The notes beneath the pieces were generated by a model, which ran no database searches, had not been told where the DNA came from, and worked only from the letters and a program-made list of their open reading frames with translations. The position numbers and the translations under genes were made by a program. From the NCBI GenBank assembly GCA_028691315.1, contig JAQUZN010000001.1, positions 57,238-121,237 of the forward strand: 64,000 nucleotides of DNA, given 5' to 3'. Positions 1 to 13,000 of the stretch are shown piece by piece. The stretch is from Candidatus Izemoplasmatales bacterium. Lineage in GTDB: Bacteria > Bacillota_I > Bacilli_A > Izemoplasmatales > Hujiaoplasmataceae. Every line of letters starts with the position of its first letter. The first letter of the stretch is position 1.

Positions 1-328
1 TTGCATAGAATCTTACATAGTAATCTTCTAATCCATACCCTGTTACTTTCTTTTTTACATTTGGATCATTAGGGTCTGGTTCTGTAAATTCAATCAAAAT
101 ATCATAATAGAAATCTGAGATTTTCTCTGACGGTATTTTAATATAAGCAATATATCGTTTACCATCTTTATATAAATGGTTTTTAATATTCGCCATTCTA
201 CCAGCTTCTCGAACCATAATTTGATTTAGTTTATTGGTATATAATACGCGATACATTTCTCTATTAGAAATTACGGAATTAGCAACTCCCATAGGATTCT
301 GTATATATTGATTGAAATTCATACGCAT
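1..328 (-). CDS. Hypothetical protein, 3' end outside window
   Basis: The reading frame starts at an ATG (complement of 326-328) preceded by GGAGGTAAAGATT. It stays open for 109 codons to the window edge, so the C-terminus is missing. The visible protein begins MRMNFNQYIQNPMGVANSVI and contains many Lys, Tyr and Ile residues, with no motif I recognise. It is the downstream neighbour of the 93-aa acidic-tailed protein on the same strand, with a stem-loop between them. Its place beside the tail-fibre block suggests a virion or virion-assembly role, but this is inference only. Confidence 0.7.
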   Translation of the reverse strand, partial: MRMNFNQYIQNPMGVANSVISNREMYRVLYTNKLNQIMVREAGRMANIKNHLYKDGKRYIAYIKIPSEKISDFYYDILIEFTEPDPNDPNVKKKVTGYGLEDYYVRFYA

Positions 329-376
329 AATCTTTACCTCCGTGGTAATTCTTATTGCTATGTCGAATCAATATTT

Positions 377-413
377 TTAGTCAGTAAGATCATAATAAGA
401 CCTTACTGACTAA
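377..413 (-). terminator. Stem-loop between two - strand genes
   Basis: A perfect 12-bp inverted repeat (377-388 with 402-413, 13-nt loop) sits just after the stop of the 424-705 gene. There is no clean U-tract on the - strand, so it may be a processing or stability hairpin rather than a full intrinsic terminator. Confidence 0.5.
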
Positions 414-423
414 TTGTCTGTTA

Positions 424-705
424 TTACGGCTCAGTCGGTTCCTCAGGATCACCTTCACCCTCTTCAGGTTCTTCATCTTCTGCTTTTACCGTTTTATAAT
501 TCTCACGATTTAAAACTCTACCATCTTCGTCTGTGACGTTTGCAAACTGCATACAACGGAAGATTTCTCTCTCATTCAGTTCAAGTATTTCTTCTTCATC
601 TATACGATCTGGATATGGAACTTTAATATCAGAAATGAATCTCGGTTGTTTTGGTGTAACGGTAACCGTTCTCAATGTTCTTGGATCAACTTCGATATAT
701 GACAT
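424..705 (-). CDS. Small protein with REI-x-x-CM motif and acidic tail
   Basis: This 93-aa protein starts at an ATG with a good upstream GGAG (AAAGGAGAATTTAT-ATG). The middle reads LNEREIFRCMQFANV followed by a DEDGRV hairpin. The last 20 residues are almost all Glu, Asp, Pro and Gly (EEPEEGEGDPEEPTEP). The same LN-x-REI-x-x-CM core occurs in the 158-aa protein at 56516-56992, so the two are probably paralogues. No enzymatic motif is seen. It lies next to the tail-fibre block and is divergent from the gene at 856. A role as a small structural or assembly factor is a guess. Confidence 0.75.
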   Translation of the reverse strand: MSYIEVDPRTLRTVTVTPKQPRFISDIKVPYPDRIDEEEILELNEREIFRCMQFANVTDEDGRVLNRENYKTVKAEDEEPEEGEGDPEEPTEP

Positions 706-855
706 ATAAATTCTCCTTTCATTTTATCATTTACATAAATGTTATGCTCAGATCCGTCATTTGCTCTAGTTAGATAAATCCAAGCAAATTCCAACCTGTA
801 AACAATATATTAATTTATACCAATTCCTAAGAAAGAAGGGAGGAGGGAATATGAC

Positions 856-1401
856 ATGAGACAGATTAAAGTGTCAAAGTCCAAGCTTAAAATACGAGAT
901 ACACAGACAGGAGAATTTAAAGATGTAACGATTGGTACATCTGGCTCTGGCACGGGAGCAAACATTAACGACAATGTGGAATCAACAGAATCTACATGGA
1001 GTTCTGATAAATTAAAAAAAGAAATCACGCAATTAGCAAAAAAACTACAATTAACAGAAGAAGAATTAAGAAATTTGATAGGACAATCAAAACCTTTTAT
1101 TACACGAGTGAAATCTACTAACGGTACCTATGCAGAACATATGAACTATTCAACCGAATTAACAGTTCAATTGTTCTTTGGGTCTGAAGATGTAACGTAT
1201 TTATATGAAGATCGCAATTTTTATTGGAAACGATATACAAATGACGAAGAGAAAGATGATGCGTGGAATAACATCCATAATTATTGGTGTAAATCCATTT
1301 ATATTGATATCAATGACTTAGAACCTCAAACTGTCAACGACTTTGAATGTCAATTCTGGGTTGATGATGAGATGTTTAGTTCAAGTTTTGAAACTGAATA
1401 G
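856..1401 (+). CDS. Putative tail-associated protein
   Basis: The 181-aa protein starts at the ATG at 856, preceded by AGGGAGGAGGGAATATGAC. A competing ATG at 851 runs into a stop after two codons. Residues 1-35 look like a short beta region (TGEFKDVTIGTSGSGTG). They are followed by ESTWSSDKLKKEI, a phrase common in phage tail and baseplate fibre proteins just before a helical stretch, and then by a Lys/Glu helix (about residues 50-75). The C-terminal 100 residues are rich in Trp, Tyr and Asp. It is the first gene of a + strand run of fibre genes, 21 nt before the next one. Tail association is inferred from the motif and the neighbours; the precise role is unknown. Confidence 0.7.
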   Translation: MRQIKVSKSKLKIRDTQTGEFKDVTIGTSGSGTGANINDNVESTESTWSSDKLKKEITQLAKKLQLTEEELRNLIGQSKPFITRVKSTNGTYAEHMNYSTELTVQLFFGSEDVTYLYEDRNFYWKRYTNDEEKDDAWNNIHNYWCKSIYIDINDLEPQTVNDFECQFWVDDEMFSSSFETE

Positions 1402-1422
1402 ATACAAGGAGGAATTAACAAA

Positions 1423-4011
1423 ATGGCTGAAATGAAAAGCTATGGTAAAATTTCAATTTTAAATATGACAAAAGTCGGAACTCTGATTGTTAATCCGAGA
1501 TGTAATATGCCGTTAACAGTCGTAAGAGATCCTGATACTAATACTTATACTCCTACTTGGAGTGGTTCAAATGCTTTGGTTATTGATCCGTTGGTCACAT
1601 TTGATGGCGTCACCATCGCAAATACGAATGCAAATCTCGAAATTATTTATCAGAGACAGTTTGGTAACGATGCTGCGCAAAATGTAGTTTCTGGATCGGA
1701 TGGTGAAACAATTAATGCCAGTAAAGCTCTTGAGGTAAAAACAAATAAATTTGTTGGTGCTAGTTCAAAACTGTTGACGTATATTATGAGTGTCACATAT
1801 ACAGATCCAAAATCAAAAGTTCCAGTGAATGTGCAAGCTAGACTTACTTTTACCTTACTGGATAACCCTGGTATTGTAAAATACATTGCTCTTTCTGGCG
1901 AGAATGCCATACTTTACAATGCAAATCAAGAAGTCATCTCTGGTGCAACAATTACGATAACAGCAAATTTAACAAATGTAACAATGACTGGATGGCAATA
2001 TAAAGATGCATCTGATACTTGGAAAAAGTATCCAGGTTCCACGGATACGTCTGCAAGCTTAACAGTAAAACATGATGATCTTGATAATGGTGCCAGTGTA
2101 TTCGTAAACGATGTATTAACAGTTAAAGCAATTACTAATGTTGGTAGTGTATTTGATATACTTTCTATCTATAAAGTGCGAGATGGCGCTGCTGGCGGTA
2201 ACTCTCTTTCTATATCATTAACAAATGATAGTCATGTAATTCCTTGTGATTCAAACGGTGTGCCATCGACATACGAAGGTGCTGATACGAAAGTTACTAT
2301 TTATGAAGGCGGTATCGATGTTTCTGGAGATTATATGACAACTGTAACTCCAAATGTTACCGTAGGAGCATTAGATTATAATTTTGAAGATAATACGAAA
2401 GTTTTTAAATTAAATTCATGGACTGGATCTGCTACTGTAGCATATGTCACTTTCACTTGTACAGAGAAAGACCCAAATAATCCAAGTCAACCTGCAACTA
2501 ATGCAAGAGTTATTATTGCAAGAATGACATTCACAAAGATTAAATATGGTGCGGATGGAGCGCCTGCTGTTGTATATTCTTTGGTTCCTACTAACTATGC
2601 TTTGAATAGGAATATCAGCAATGTTCTTACTCCTAATAAAGTGACCTTTGCTTCCTATAGTAAAACTGGTTTAAATAGTAGGGTTCCATTTAATTGTAAA
2701 TTTAGAATAAAAACAACAACTTCTGCTACACCGGATATTGATGGGGTTACAGGATGGACTCAGACTTATCAATCAAGTTCTGTAGAAAGTTCTTATACTA
2801 TGACAAGTATTGGAACTACTGTGACTGCTATTAGAGCAGAAATGTATTTAGATGGTTCTTTTGACACTGCCAATTTATTAGACACACAAATGGTAATTAT
2901 TACCAAAGATGGTCAAACCGGACAGCCTGGTACAGATGGAGCTGGTGGAATTACTCCTACGATTGGAAATGACGCAGAATTGATTCCTTGTAATACAGAT
3001 GGTAAAGTCACAGCAACAAAAGATGTTGTCATTCCTTTCCGTGTATATATGGGAACAGAACGTATTGATGCTACTTTAGCAGCATCTGGTTTAGTAACTG
3101 GAATCACACAGCAATCTACTACAGCATCCACTACTACTGCGGATGGATCTCTTACTTTAAGATTTGCGGGTGCAAGTACATTGGGTGGCACCACTAGTGG
3201 ATCTGTTACCTTAACGTTCTCCTATACGGTTGCTGGAGTTGCCCAGACAGCCGTTCGTAAATTTGCTTGGTCGAAGAATATACGAGCGGCAGATGGTGTA
3301 AACCCAGTATTATTCCAAATTTATAATACTGGTACTGATACAATCTATAATGGTCAGAATAATGTAACATTGCAGACCCAGATGGTAGAAGGTGCAACAA
3401 TTGTTAATACTGCTACTTATCAATGGTCTAAACTGAATATAGAAACAAGCACTTATACTGTACTAACAGGAAAAACAGCAAGTAGTTTAGTTGTAGAAGC
3501 TAGTGATGTTGATGGGATGGCATACTTTAGATGTATAGCTACTTATAAAAGTATTGCTTATCCTGCGTATTACACCGTTTATGATAAAACGGATCCTTTC
3601 CAAGTATATCCCTATTCATCCCTTGGTACACAATTATTAAATCCAGGAGATTTTATGGGAGCTATCTTTACAAGGATTTATCGTGATGGAGTAGAAGCAG
3701 ATGTGTTAAAAAGTACAATTATGTCTACTACTGCACCTGCATCTCCAGCAGAAGGTGATTTTTACTATCATATCAGCAAGACTGCTGGTGTTGGTAAGAT
3801 TACTTTAAAAAAACGAGTTGGAACAAACTGGGTTGATCAAGCAACTCTAGGAAGTCCGGATAATATCACTTATAAATATTTTAAAATGGATATTGAGGGA
3901 AGTATTGTTGATATGACGACACCTTGGGCACAAGGGAAGGTTATTTATTTTGATCACGAAGATGCAAATCCTATATTAGATTTAACTGTTATGGTTACAG
4001 AAACAACTTAA
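1423..4011 (+). CDS. Ig-like repeat tail/fibre protein (862 aa)
   Basis: This large, Thr/Ser/Val/Asn-rich beta protein has several Ig-like or BppU-type modules. Modules end in phrases such as DGAAGGNSLSISLTNDSHVIPCDSNG and DGAGGITPTIGNDAELIPCN, each followed by a region that matches its counterpart in the other module, so the protein carries at least two homologous beta domains (about residues 255-370 and 500-625). DGQTGQPGTDGAGG is a short collagen-like linker. The N-terminus MAEMKSYGKISILN resembles the start of the next gene (MATQTSFGKIVITK), suggesting a shared virion-docking module. The start is supported by AAGGAGGAATTAACAAA-ATG. A strong terminator follows at 4026. It probably sits at the tail tip or side fibres; no enzymatic motif is visible. 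Confidence 0.8.
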   Translation: MAEMKSYGKISILNMTKVGTLIVNPRCNMPLTVVRDPDTNTYTPTWSGSNALVIDPLVTFDGVTIANTNANLEIIYQRQFGNDAAQNVVSGSDGETINASKALEVKTNKFVGASSKLLTYIMSVTYTDPKSKVPVNVQARLTFTLLDNPGIVKYIALSGENAILYNANQEVISGATITITANLTNVTMTGWQYKDASDTWKKYPGSTDTSASLTVKHDDLDNGASVFVNDVLTVKAITNVGSVFDILSIYKVRDGAAGGNSLSISLTNDSHVIPCDSNGVPSTYEGADTKVTIYEGGIDVSGDYMTTVTPNVTVGALDYNFEDNTKVFKLNSWTGSATVAYVTFTCTEKDPNNPSQPATNARVIIARMTFTKIKYGADGAPAVVYSLVPTNYALNRNISNVLTPNKVTFASYSKTGLNSRVPFNCKFRIKTTTSATPDIDGVTGWTQTYQSSSVESSYTMTSIGTTVTAIRAEMYLDGSFDTANLLDTQMVIITKDGQTGQPGTDGAGGITPTIGNDAELIPCNTDGKVTATKDVVIPFRVYMGTERIDATLAASGLVTGITQQSTTASTTTADGSLTLRFAGASTLGGTTSGSVTLTFSYTVAGVAQTAVRKFAWSKNIRAADGVNPVLFQIYNTGTDTIYNGQNNVTLQTQMVEGATIVNTATYQWSKLNIETSTYTVLTGKTASSLVVEASDVDGMAYFRCIATYKSIAYPAYYTVYDKTDPFQVYPYSSLGTQLLNPGDFMGAIFTRIYRDGVEADVLKSTIMSTTAPASPAEGDFYYHISKTAGVGKITLKKRVGTNWVDQATLGSPDNITYKYFKMDIEGSIVDMTTPWAQGKVIYFDHEDANPILDLTVMVTETT

Positions 4012-4025
4012 AGAAATACAATTCT

Positions 4026-4057
4026 ATACCCCAACAGTTTTTGTTGGGGTATTTTAT
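4026..4057 (+). terminator. Intrinsic terminator
   Basis: An 11-bp perfect stem (ATACCCCAACA with TGTTGGGGTAT, 6-nt loop) is followed by a T-rich tail. It separates the Ig-like fibre gene from the giant fibre gene and overlaps the upstream-extended reading frame of the latter. This supports placing the giant gene's start at 4086. Confidence 0.85.
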
Positions 4058-4085
4058 TAGTAAAGACTTAAATAGGAGGACTGAA

Positions 4086-7000
4086 ATGGCTACCCAAACA
4101 AGCTTTGGTAAAATCGTAATTACAAAGATTGAAGATGCTTTGAAAGTTAGTATTGAAACATCTTCTCAATTCTTTAAATCATCAAATGGGATTACATATA
4201 CTCCTAATGAAATCGTTTTAACTCCGAGTTTTACAGGAAAAGCAACTTTTAAGAATTGGCAAGTATCATCAGATGCTGGTGCTACATGGACAACTTTTGG
4301 AACTATAGATGGAATTTCTATTGCAACAGTTAATGGAGTTCCAAATTGTTTAAAAATTTTAAACACAAGCTCTATCTTTAATAATACGACAAAAATGGTA
4401 ATCTTTCGAGTGAATATCAATGAAGATATTAATATCTATGATGTCATGTCCATTGCTAAAATTACAGATGGAACAAATGGTGCTGATGGATATAACTCGC
4501 AAGTGCTTTATTTATATAAGAGATCAGTATCCATTCCTACAATAGATTGGTCTGGAAATCTCACTTTCAATTTTACAAATAATACACTTAGTCCAATACC
4601 GAGTGGATGGTCAAGAGAAATACCGGCAGAAAATGGTCAGGCATTATATGTGACAGTAGCAACTGCATATTCTACTTCATTAAGTGATACGATTGCTAAG
4701 AATGAATGGAGTGCACCTGTTCTTATGAATGTTGGTATTACTGGTGAAGAAATCACATATCAACAAAGTTCTTCTGGAACTATTGTGCCTACTAATACTT
4801 GGTTATTAACTATACCTGCTATAAATCCTGGTGAATATTTATGGACGAAAACAGTTATTGTTTATAGTGATGGTAAGAAATCATCACCAGCATATTCCGT
4901 AAGCCAAATGGGTAATACTGGTATTAGTGCCAAATCGGTTGATATTAGTACTTCTACACAGATATTTAAATCTACTGATGGAGGTATTACATTTGCCCCT
5001 GACACTATTGTTCTTAATCCAATCTTCCAAGGTGGAATTAGTTACAATATGTGGCAGTATAGTATTGATGGTGGATCTACATGGGTTAATATTACCTCCA
5101 ATAATACTGGTGGTACTGGTAATATGATGATTGCCAGTGGAGTATTGACTGTTAAGAAAGAGTGTGATTTATTTACAAACATAATTACTTCAATATCATT
5201 AAAATGTATTAGTAATGATACTAATATCAGCGATACGATCACTATTGTGAAATTATATGATGTGACTGATATCCAAATCGGTGGACGAAACTTAGTTATA
5301 AATTCTACTGGAAATTTAGGATCGACTATTAAATGGACCAATGCACCAAATTTAAATAGTGTTTCCGTTGTAACTGGTGGAGGTGTCAATGGTAATAACT
5401 CTATTAAATTAGTTTCTCCTTCAAGTGCTTCTGCTAGGGCTTATGTGAGTCAACCAATTATAAGCAGAATGAATCTTTCCACCATTTCATACATGACATT
5501 AGGTTTTTGGTATAAAGCATCGACCGATAACGATATATATGGCGTAGGTATGTTTCTTAGAATTACCAATAGCGCTATGTATGATACATTAAACACGACT
5601 TCAAAATTAGTGGTTGATAATCAATGGCATTATGCTACAATTACTCAGGATCTAAGTCAATTTAGAAACGACTCTGATGTGATATCAGCATCATTATTTA
5701 TATTTGCATATAAAGGGACTGTTGAATATTCATGCATTAAATTAGAAACTGGTAATAAGAATACTGATTGGACCCCTGCACCAGAAGATATCGATCAAGG
5801 TATTGCAGATGTAGCGATTCATCAGATATTATTATCAAATGAGAATCAATCAATTACTACTAATAGTAATGGAGCAACTACATCTAAAATTGATGTAAAA
5901 AGTGATATTACTTGTTATAAAGGAACAACTCAAGTTGCCGGTATTATTGGAACTTTAACTTGTAAAGATGCAAATGGAAATACAATTTCAACTGGTATTT
6001 CTTTAGCCAAGACAAATCCGACGGCTAGTGTAAGTGGAACCGTCACATTCACTATCAATTCTGGAACTAATTTAGCAACAGATTACGGAAGCGTTGTGAT
6101 ACCAATTACAGTCGAAGGAAAAACCTATACAAAATTATTATCTTGGTCTAAGTCTAAAACGGGTTTAACCGGTGATACGGGAGTTGGGGTTAGTGGTTCT
6201 GAAATCAAATATCAAAAGAGTTCGAGTGGTACAACCCCTCCAACGGGAACTTGGTCAGACTCTCCAGTGGCTCCAGATTTAGGTGGATATGTATGGGTTA
6301 GAACCACAACATTCTATACAAATGGTACCGAATCTGTTGCATATAATGTCAGTAGATCAGGAAGTAATGGAAGTGTAGGACAGAATGGTTTAAATGTAGC
6401 AACCGTTCAATTATTTAAACGTGTTTCTACGGATATTTCAAATCATAATACAACAAGCAACCCATCCACATTTCCTGATGTGGTTGTATATTACTTTAAC
6501 GATGTGGGCGCCAATAAAGCAGGAAGTGTGATTGGTACTACTAATGGATGGACTACAACTATTCCATCGGGATCAGATCCTGTCTATACCATTACCACTA
6601 CTGCGGCAGTACAATATCCAACAAATAGCGTATCAATACCAAGAGCAAGTTGGAGTGATGTTATACGATATGCTGAAAATGGTTCGATGATATTATTATC
6701 AAATGAATGTCAAACTTTTGAAGCTGATATGGATGGTAAAGCATTTGCTACTACATTCGATAGTTTTGTTTATGGATATATTGGAACCACATTAGCTGAT
6801 GTAGAAATTGGTAGTATCACGAAACCAACCGGAATGACGATAACGGTTAACCAAACGAAGACTGCCACTTATTCCGCTAAGTTAACATTTTCTATTAGTA
6901 ATGCTTTTGTATCACCAACGGGATCTATTAATATCCCAATCAAGATTGTAAATAATGGAGTTGAGACAATTAAACAATTCTCATACTCATTATCTAAAAA

Positions 7001-10000
7001 AGGTGATAAGGGTGATGCTGGTGTAGACTCTAAGTTAGTAACTATTAATTCATCCACTCAAGTATTTAAATCAATAGATGGTGGAATTACGTTTACTCCT
7101 AACACTATCGTATTAACTCCTAATTTCCAAGGTGGAATTAGTTATAGCTCTTGGCAATATAGTATCAATGGTGGATCTACCTGGGTTAATATTAGCTCTA
7201 ATTCTACTGGCGGTACTGGTAATATGATGATTGCCAGTAGTGTATTAACCATTAAGAAAGAATGTAATTTATTTACAACAGATCTTACTACACTATCTTT
7301 AAAATGTATTAGTAACAATTCTTCATATTTTGATATTGTTACCATAATGAAACTCTATGACGTGACTGATATTGCGATAGGTGGAGTTAACTTACTAAGA
7401 GACAGTGATTTTAATGTTTTAAATACCTCTTTTTGGAGAACAAGAGGTACGAATATGTATACACTGTCGATCGATTCTATAGAAACTTATAATGGAAGAA
7501 ATTCTTTAAAAATAGTATCAACTGTGGCTGGTTCTGAGGGTAATGATATGATGATAGGAACCACAGTGACCGCAAGTGCAGGAGAGAAATATATCTTATC
7601 TTTCTATGCAAAATCATCAGTTGCGACTGTATTCCGCATTCGATGGGGTTTTGTATCTAGTACCTTAAGAGCCGCATTAGATCTCACAACATCTTGGACA
7701 AGATATGAAGTTATTCTAGCAACAACTGGTATGTCACAAGCCCATAATTTCCTGTATGCTATTTCTGATAATGCTGGTACTATCTATCTTAATAGTCCAA
7801 AAATAGAAAGAGGAAATAAAGCTACTGATTATACGATAGCTCCTGAGGATTTAGATAAAAGAGTGACTGATATTAAAGTGGATGCGGATGCTACGAAAGG
7901 TCGTTTAGGATTAATCATTGCAAATAATTCGACTACTTCTAGTATCATCATGAAACCTGCTTTTATAGAAACTCTAACACCACAAATGGTTTATAAATCA
8001 CCAAATGATGATACAAAAACAATTATCGAAGGTGGTAAGTTTAAGACTCATGCCATTACTGCTGATATGATTGCTACGGATGCTCTTAAATCACTTAATT
8101 ATCAACCACCTATAGGTGATAGCGTATTTAGTACAGTAGGATCTTATTATGAATTGTCTACCGGTACTTTTCAGACACCATACTTTGCTGTCAATAATAC
8201 AGGAGCTTATATTGATGCTACGGTAACTATGAGAAGCGGTAAAATTGGTGATCTACTTACATCTTATTGGCAAGTAGAGACCGCTACAGATCGCAATGCT
8301 GTAAGTTATGCTTCAATAAGAGCTGTTGGCAATGCAATGATCTCTACAGGGAAATTGCAATTAACAGGGGATAAGTTAAGTTCTTATAATTATGGGAATT
8401 ATATCTTAAGAGGAAGTAACAATCGCTTTTATGATTTTGGTTTAAAAGTACCGGATGTGAATGCTGAAGATACAAGTATTCCAGCTAGTGTAAGAAATAA
8501 GTTTCTATATGTTAGACGTTCAAATAGTTCTACGATTCCATCGGCAGAAGTAGATTGGATTTATGATTTTGCTGTTGATGTAAATGATGGTATCATGGAA
8601 AATGGTGTATGGTTAAAAGATAAATATGCAAGTATTGATGGAGTGAATGGTACATATTTGCCACTTACGGGTGGTACAATCAGTGGTAGTTTAACGGTAC
8701 AAGGTGACTTGAATGCCAATGCTTCCTATGCTAAACAATTACTAAATAGCATTACGATTAATAATAAAGCATTTAATGGTTTAGAGAGTATTAATGTTGG
8801 TACAATAGGTGTTGGTTATGGTGGTACTGGTAAGACATCATGGACACAATATGGTATTGTATATGCATCTGCAAGTGGAACATTAGCGCAATTACCAGTC
8901 GGTACCAATAATCATGTATTAATTGGTAAAGGAAGTGCTGCTCCTGCGTGGATTGCGCAATCCGATTTAAGTGTTGGAATTGCAACAAAAGCCATTCAAG
9001 ATGAAGATGGTAATCCAATTAAAACCATGTATTTTAAGAATACTGGTGGAACTGTTGTTGGAGCTACTACTTTTGAAACTTCAGTGAATATCGATGATTT
9101 GACTAGTGGTAATCTATTAGTGCAAGGTAGTGCTCGATTTGTAAATGGGTTGATTGGTAATATTGATGGTTTAGCCACAAAAGCAACTCAAGATGCTTCT
9201 GGTAATATTATTACCGATACTTATATCAAAGGTTTAAGTATTTCTGGTAAAACTATTACTTATACTAGAGGTAATAATACCACTGGGACCATTGTTACAC
9301 AAGATACCACTTATGAAGCCGCAGGTGCAAACTTAGGTTTAATAAAAACCGGTGGAAATGTTAATGTATCTGGTGGAATTATTACAGTTCCAGATAATAG
9401 TCATAATCATACAATCGCAAATGTAACTAACTTACAAACCACTCTTGATGGTAAATCTCCATTAGCTGGCTCTCAATCATTAACTCAATTAGCTCAGACT
9501 ATCACATTAGGTGAAGGAAATGCAGCTACAATTTTACAGAATATGGGTAACATCCAACAAAAAATTGAAATAATAGATACTTCTACTGTTGGAGATCGTG
9601 TATTTACGTTTTCCCGATCTGTAAATAGCGGTACATCTTTTTCTACACTAATGGAAATTCGTAATGATGGGGTTGTATCTGCCAGTAATTTTTTAGGAAA
9701 CCTAATTGGTAACGCAGATACTGCCACGAAAGCTACACAAGATAGTGCTGGACAGCAGATTAATACTACTTATGTAAAAGAATTAAATTGGGTATCTAGT
9801 AAATTACAATATACAAAAGGTAATGGATCTAATGAAACGGTTACTATCCCCAATGCCACATCGTCTTCTGTTGGTTTAGTAAAAGCAAGTCCGAGCATAT
9901 CCGTCGATCCTGATGGACTTATGAATGTTAATGATGATGGTCATTATCATAATACTACAACAATAAAACCATTAATAGAAAAAACGTATACTGGTATTTA

Positions 10001-13000
10001 TGCATCAGTTTCTGATTTTAACAATGCTACCTTCTATTTTGGAGCTGTTAAACCTACGAATTGGGAGACACCATGGCATGTAAAATATAGAATTTTATCA
10101 TCAATACCAGGTCAACCAAATTATTCTGGTATGTTTATTGTCGATTTTTATGGTAATCAAGCAACTCGTGTTGCTTATAGTTGCTGGAATAATCATACTA
10201 ATACAAGTAATTTATCATTATATTATCATGTGTTATACAGTACAACTAGCACTGGAGTTACAAATGGGTATGGTCATCCAGTGGGTATAGGGCTTAGAAA
10301 TAGCACAAATCCCACAAACTCGGCTTATGCTAGAATATTTAAAATTGAAATTTTAGAAATTGATAATTGTAGTTTTGATAGTTTTGATACTATGAAATTA
10401 TACTCAGAAATTCCAGGATCAGGTTCTACTAATTATTCTGGATATACCGAATATGAAGGCTATGTTAATGGACTAAAAGAGAGTGGTGATGATAATACAT
10501 ATGATCGCTTAATTTTAAGTAATAATAGATTGATTGTTGGAGGAAGTGGCGTTGTTGGTACATCTCTAATAATGGAAGATGCGAATAATCAATGGCAATC
10601 TCTTGTTACTACTCGTAGTACCGGTACTACAAAAATCAAAAATACAATAGGATTCCACCCTCAACGTATTTATTATTATAATAGCGGAACGAATGTTGCA
10701 TCTGGAGATATGACAGCGACTTATACGGTATACAATTCTTATGTCGGTATTGATTTCCGGTATAACTCAAATTGCGGATCTACACTAGTTGCTTGGAAAC
10801 CAGTATACCTTAAAGGTGCCATGAACAATGGATTGTTTTATCTAGCCGATGTTTGGTATTCTCAAGAGCTACCAACAACAGATGATGGATTCGTATATAT
10901 ATATATCGGAGATGCATATAGTACAACTGCATGTAATTTTAACTCTACAAACCCAATCTATTGGTATAAAAATGGTTATGTGAGAATGTATCCAGAGACC
11001 GGAGTAAGCGTGACAGAGGATTATGTTCCTTCTGTTCGTGCCATTGCTGGAATTGATCTGGTAGATAATATTGCATCTACTGAATTAGTGAATGCATTAA
11101 AAGGAACAAGTGCTACTACATTATCAATTGGTAATCATGAGCATGGTTATACAAGTTCCATCCAGTTTGGCACAACCTCTGATATCTATGTTTCTAGTAA
11201 TAAAATTACAGTACCAAAAGTTACTTTAATTGATGCTATAGGCTTACCCACAGCAGATTCTTATGGATTATTTACACAAGCTGAGAAGGATAAATTGGCT
11301 AGTGTTGATGTTGGTAAGATTGGTATTAGTAGTGTCGCTGGTACATCACCTATTGTGACATCTACAGACTCTAATGGTAAAGCTACAATTGCTCATAGTA
11401 ATAGTGGAGTGATTGCTGGAGAATATGGTGCAACAATCACTGCGGATGAATTTGAAATTCCATCCTTTATAGTAAGCGCAACAGGTCATATTACAGCAAC
11501 CAATAAAGTTGCAATTAGTGCTGCTAATTTGGTAAATAGATTAGGAACCACTCCTGTAAACCGAGCAACTGCTGACGCATCTGGTAATGTTATTACTACA
11601 TATTATGCAAGAGTGAATGGTGCAAACGCTACTGGTACATGGGGGATAGGAATTTCCGGTAATGCAGCAACTGCCACTAAATGGGAGACAGCAAGCACTA
11701 TCACATTAACAGGCGCTGTGACCGGCAATGTAAGTATTGATGGTTCCGGCAATGTATCATTAGCAACAACAGTGAATCATACACATAATTATGTAAGCAC
11801 ATTGGCATTGGCGGGTGTTAATTTCAACGCTGCAAGTAACGTGATCACCGTTACCCGTGCAAATTTAGTAACAGCAATTGGTGTTGGAAATACAACAGAA
11901 ACAACTCCAGTAGCTATTGGTTTGATGACAGAAGCTGAACGAAATAAACTTGCAAATATCAATATTTCGGATATCGGCGTGATTGGAGCCAATACAATTA
12001 ATGGCGATGCACCTATCAATGTTGTTATAACACAACAAGGTATTGCAAATATCAGTCATAATAATAGTGGAGTATCAGTAGGAGCGTACGGGGCAACGCC
12101 AACCAATTATTTCCGTATTCCTAATATCACAGTAGATGCAAGAGGACATGTGACAGCTGCTACATATAATGATATTACGGCTGATAACTTGGTATCTCGT
12201 TTAGATATAACACCAGTAAATAGAGCAACTGCTGACGCATCTGGTAATGCTATTACCACATATTATGCAAGAGCTACTGGCACCAATGCAACTGGGACTT
12301 GGGATATTAGCATTACAGGCAATTCAGCAACTGCCACTAAATGGGCAACAGCAAGAACGATAACTCTTACTGGTGCTGTTACTGGATCGGTATCTATGGA
12401 TGGAACCGGTAATGTATCATTGGCAACAACGCTAACTACTCATACACATAATTATTTAAGCACTTTAACTTTAGCAGGTGTTAATTTTGACGTTGCAAGC
12501 AATGTAATTGCTATTACACAAGATAATTTAATCACTGCTATAGGAACTACTGGAACTGGGTTGATCTCATCAACTGAAAGGAGTAAGCTTGCTGGTATTG
12601 ATGTAGGTAAAATAGGGATTAGTAGTGTAGAAGGAACTGCTCCTATATCTACATCCACTGATACTAATGGTAAAGCTACCATTACTCATAATAATAGTGG
12701 AGTAACTGCTAATAGTTATGGCCCAAATTCCGAATATTTTTTCCGTATCCCCAATATCACAGTTGATGCAAGAGGGCATATTACATCTGCCACCTACTAT
12801 GATATTACATCTGCTAATATTGTAAGTAGATTGGGAGCCACTCCTGTAAATAGAGCGATTGCCGATGCTAGTGGTAATTATATCGAAAATACTTATTTAA
12901 AACTCGCTGGTGGAGAAATGACTGGACCTATTACATTGAATGGTCTTTATGCAAAGTCATTATCAAATATAACCACGGATTTTGATACCGTTGCTGATGG

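Noticed and set aside
4041..4085. TTG-started N-terminal extension of the giant fibre
   Set aside because: It would begin inside a terminator hairpin; the ATG at 4086 has a strong ribosome site.
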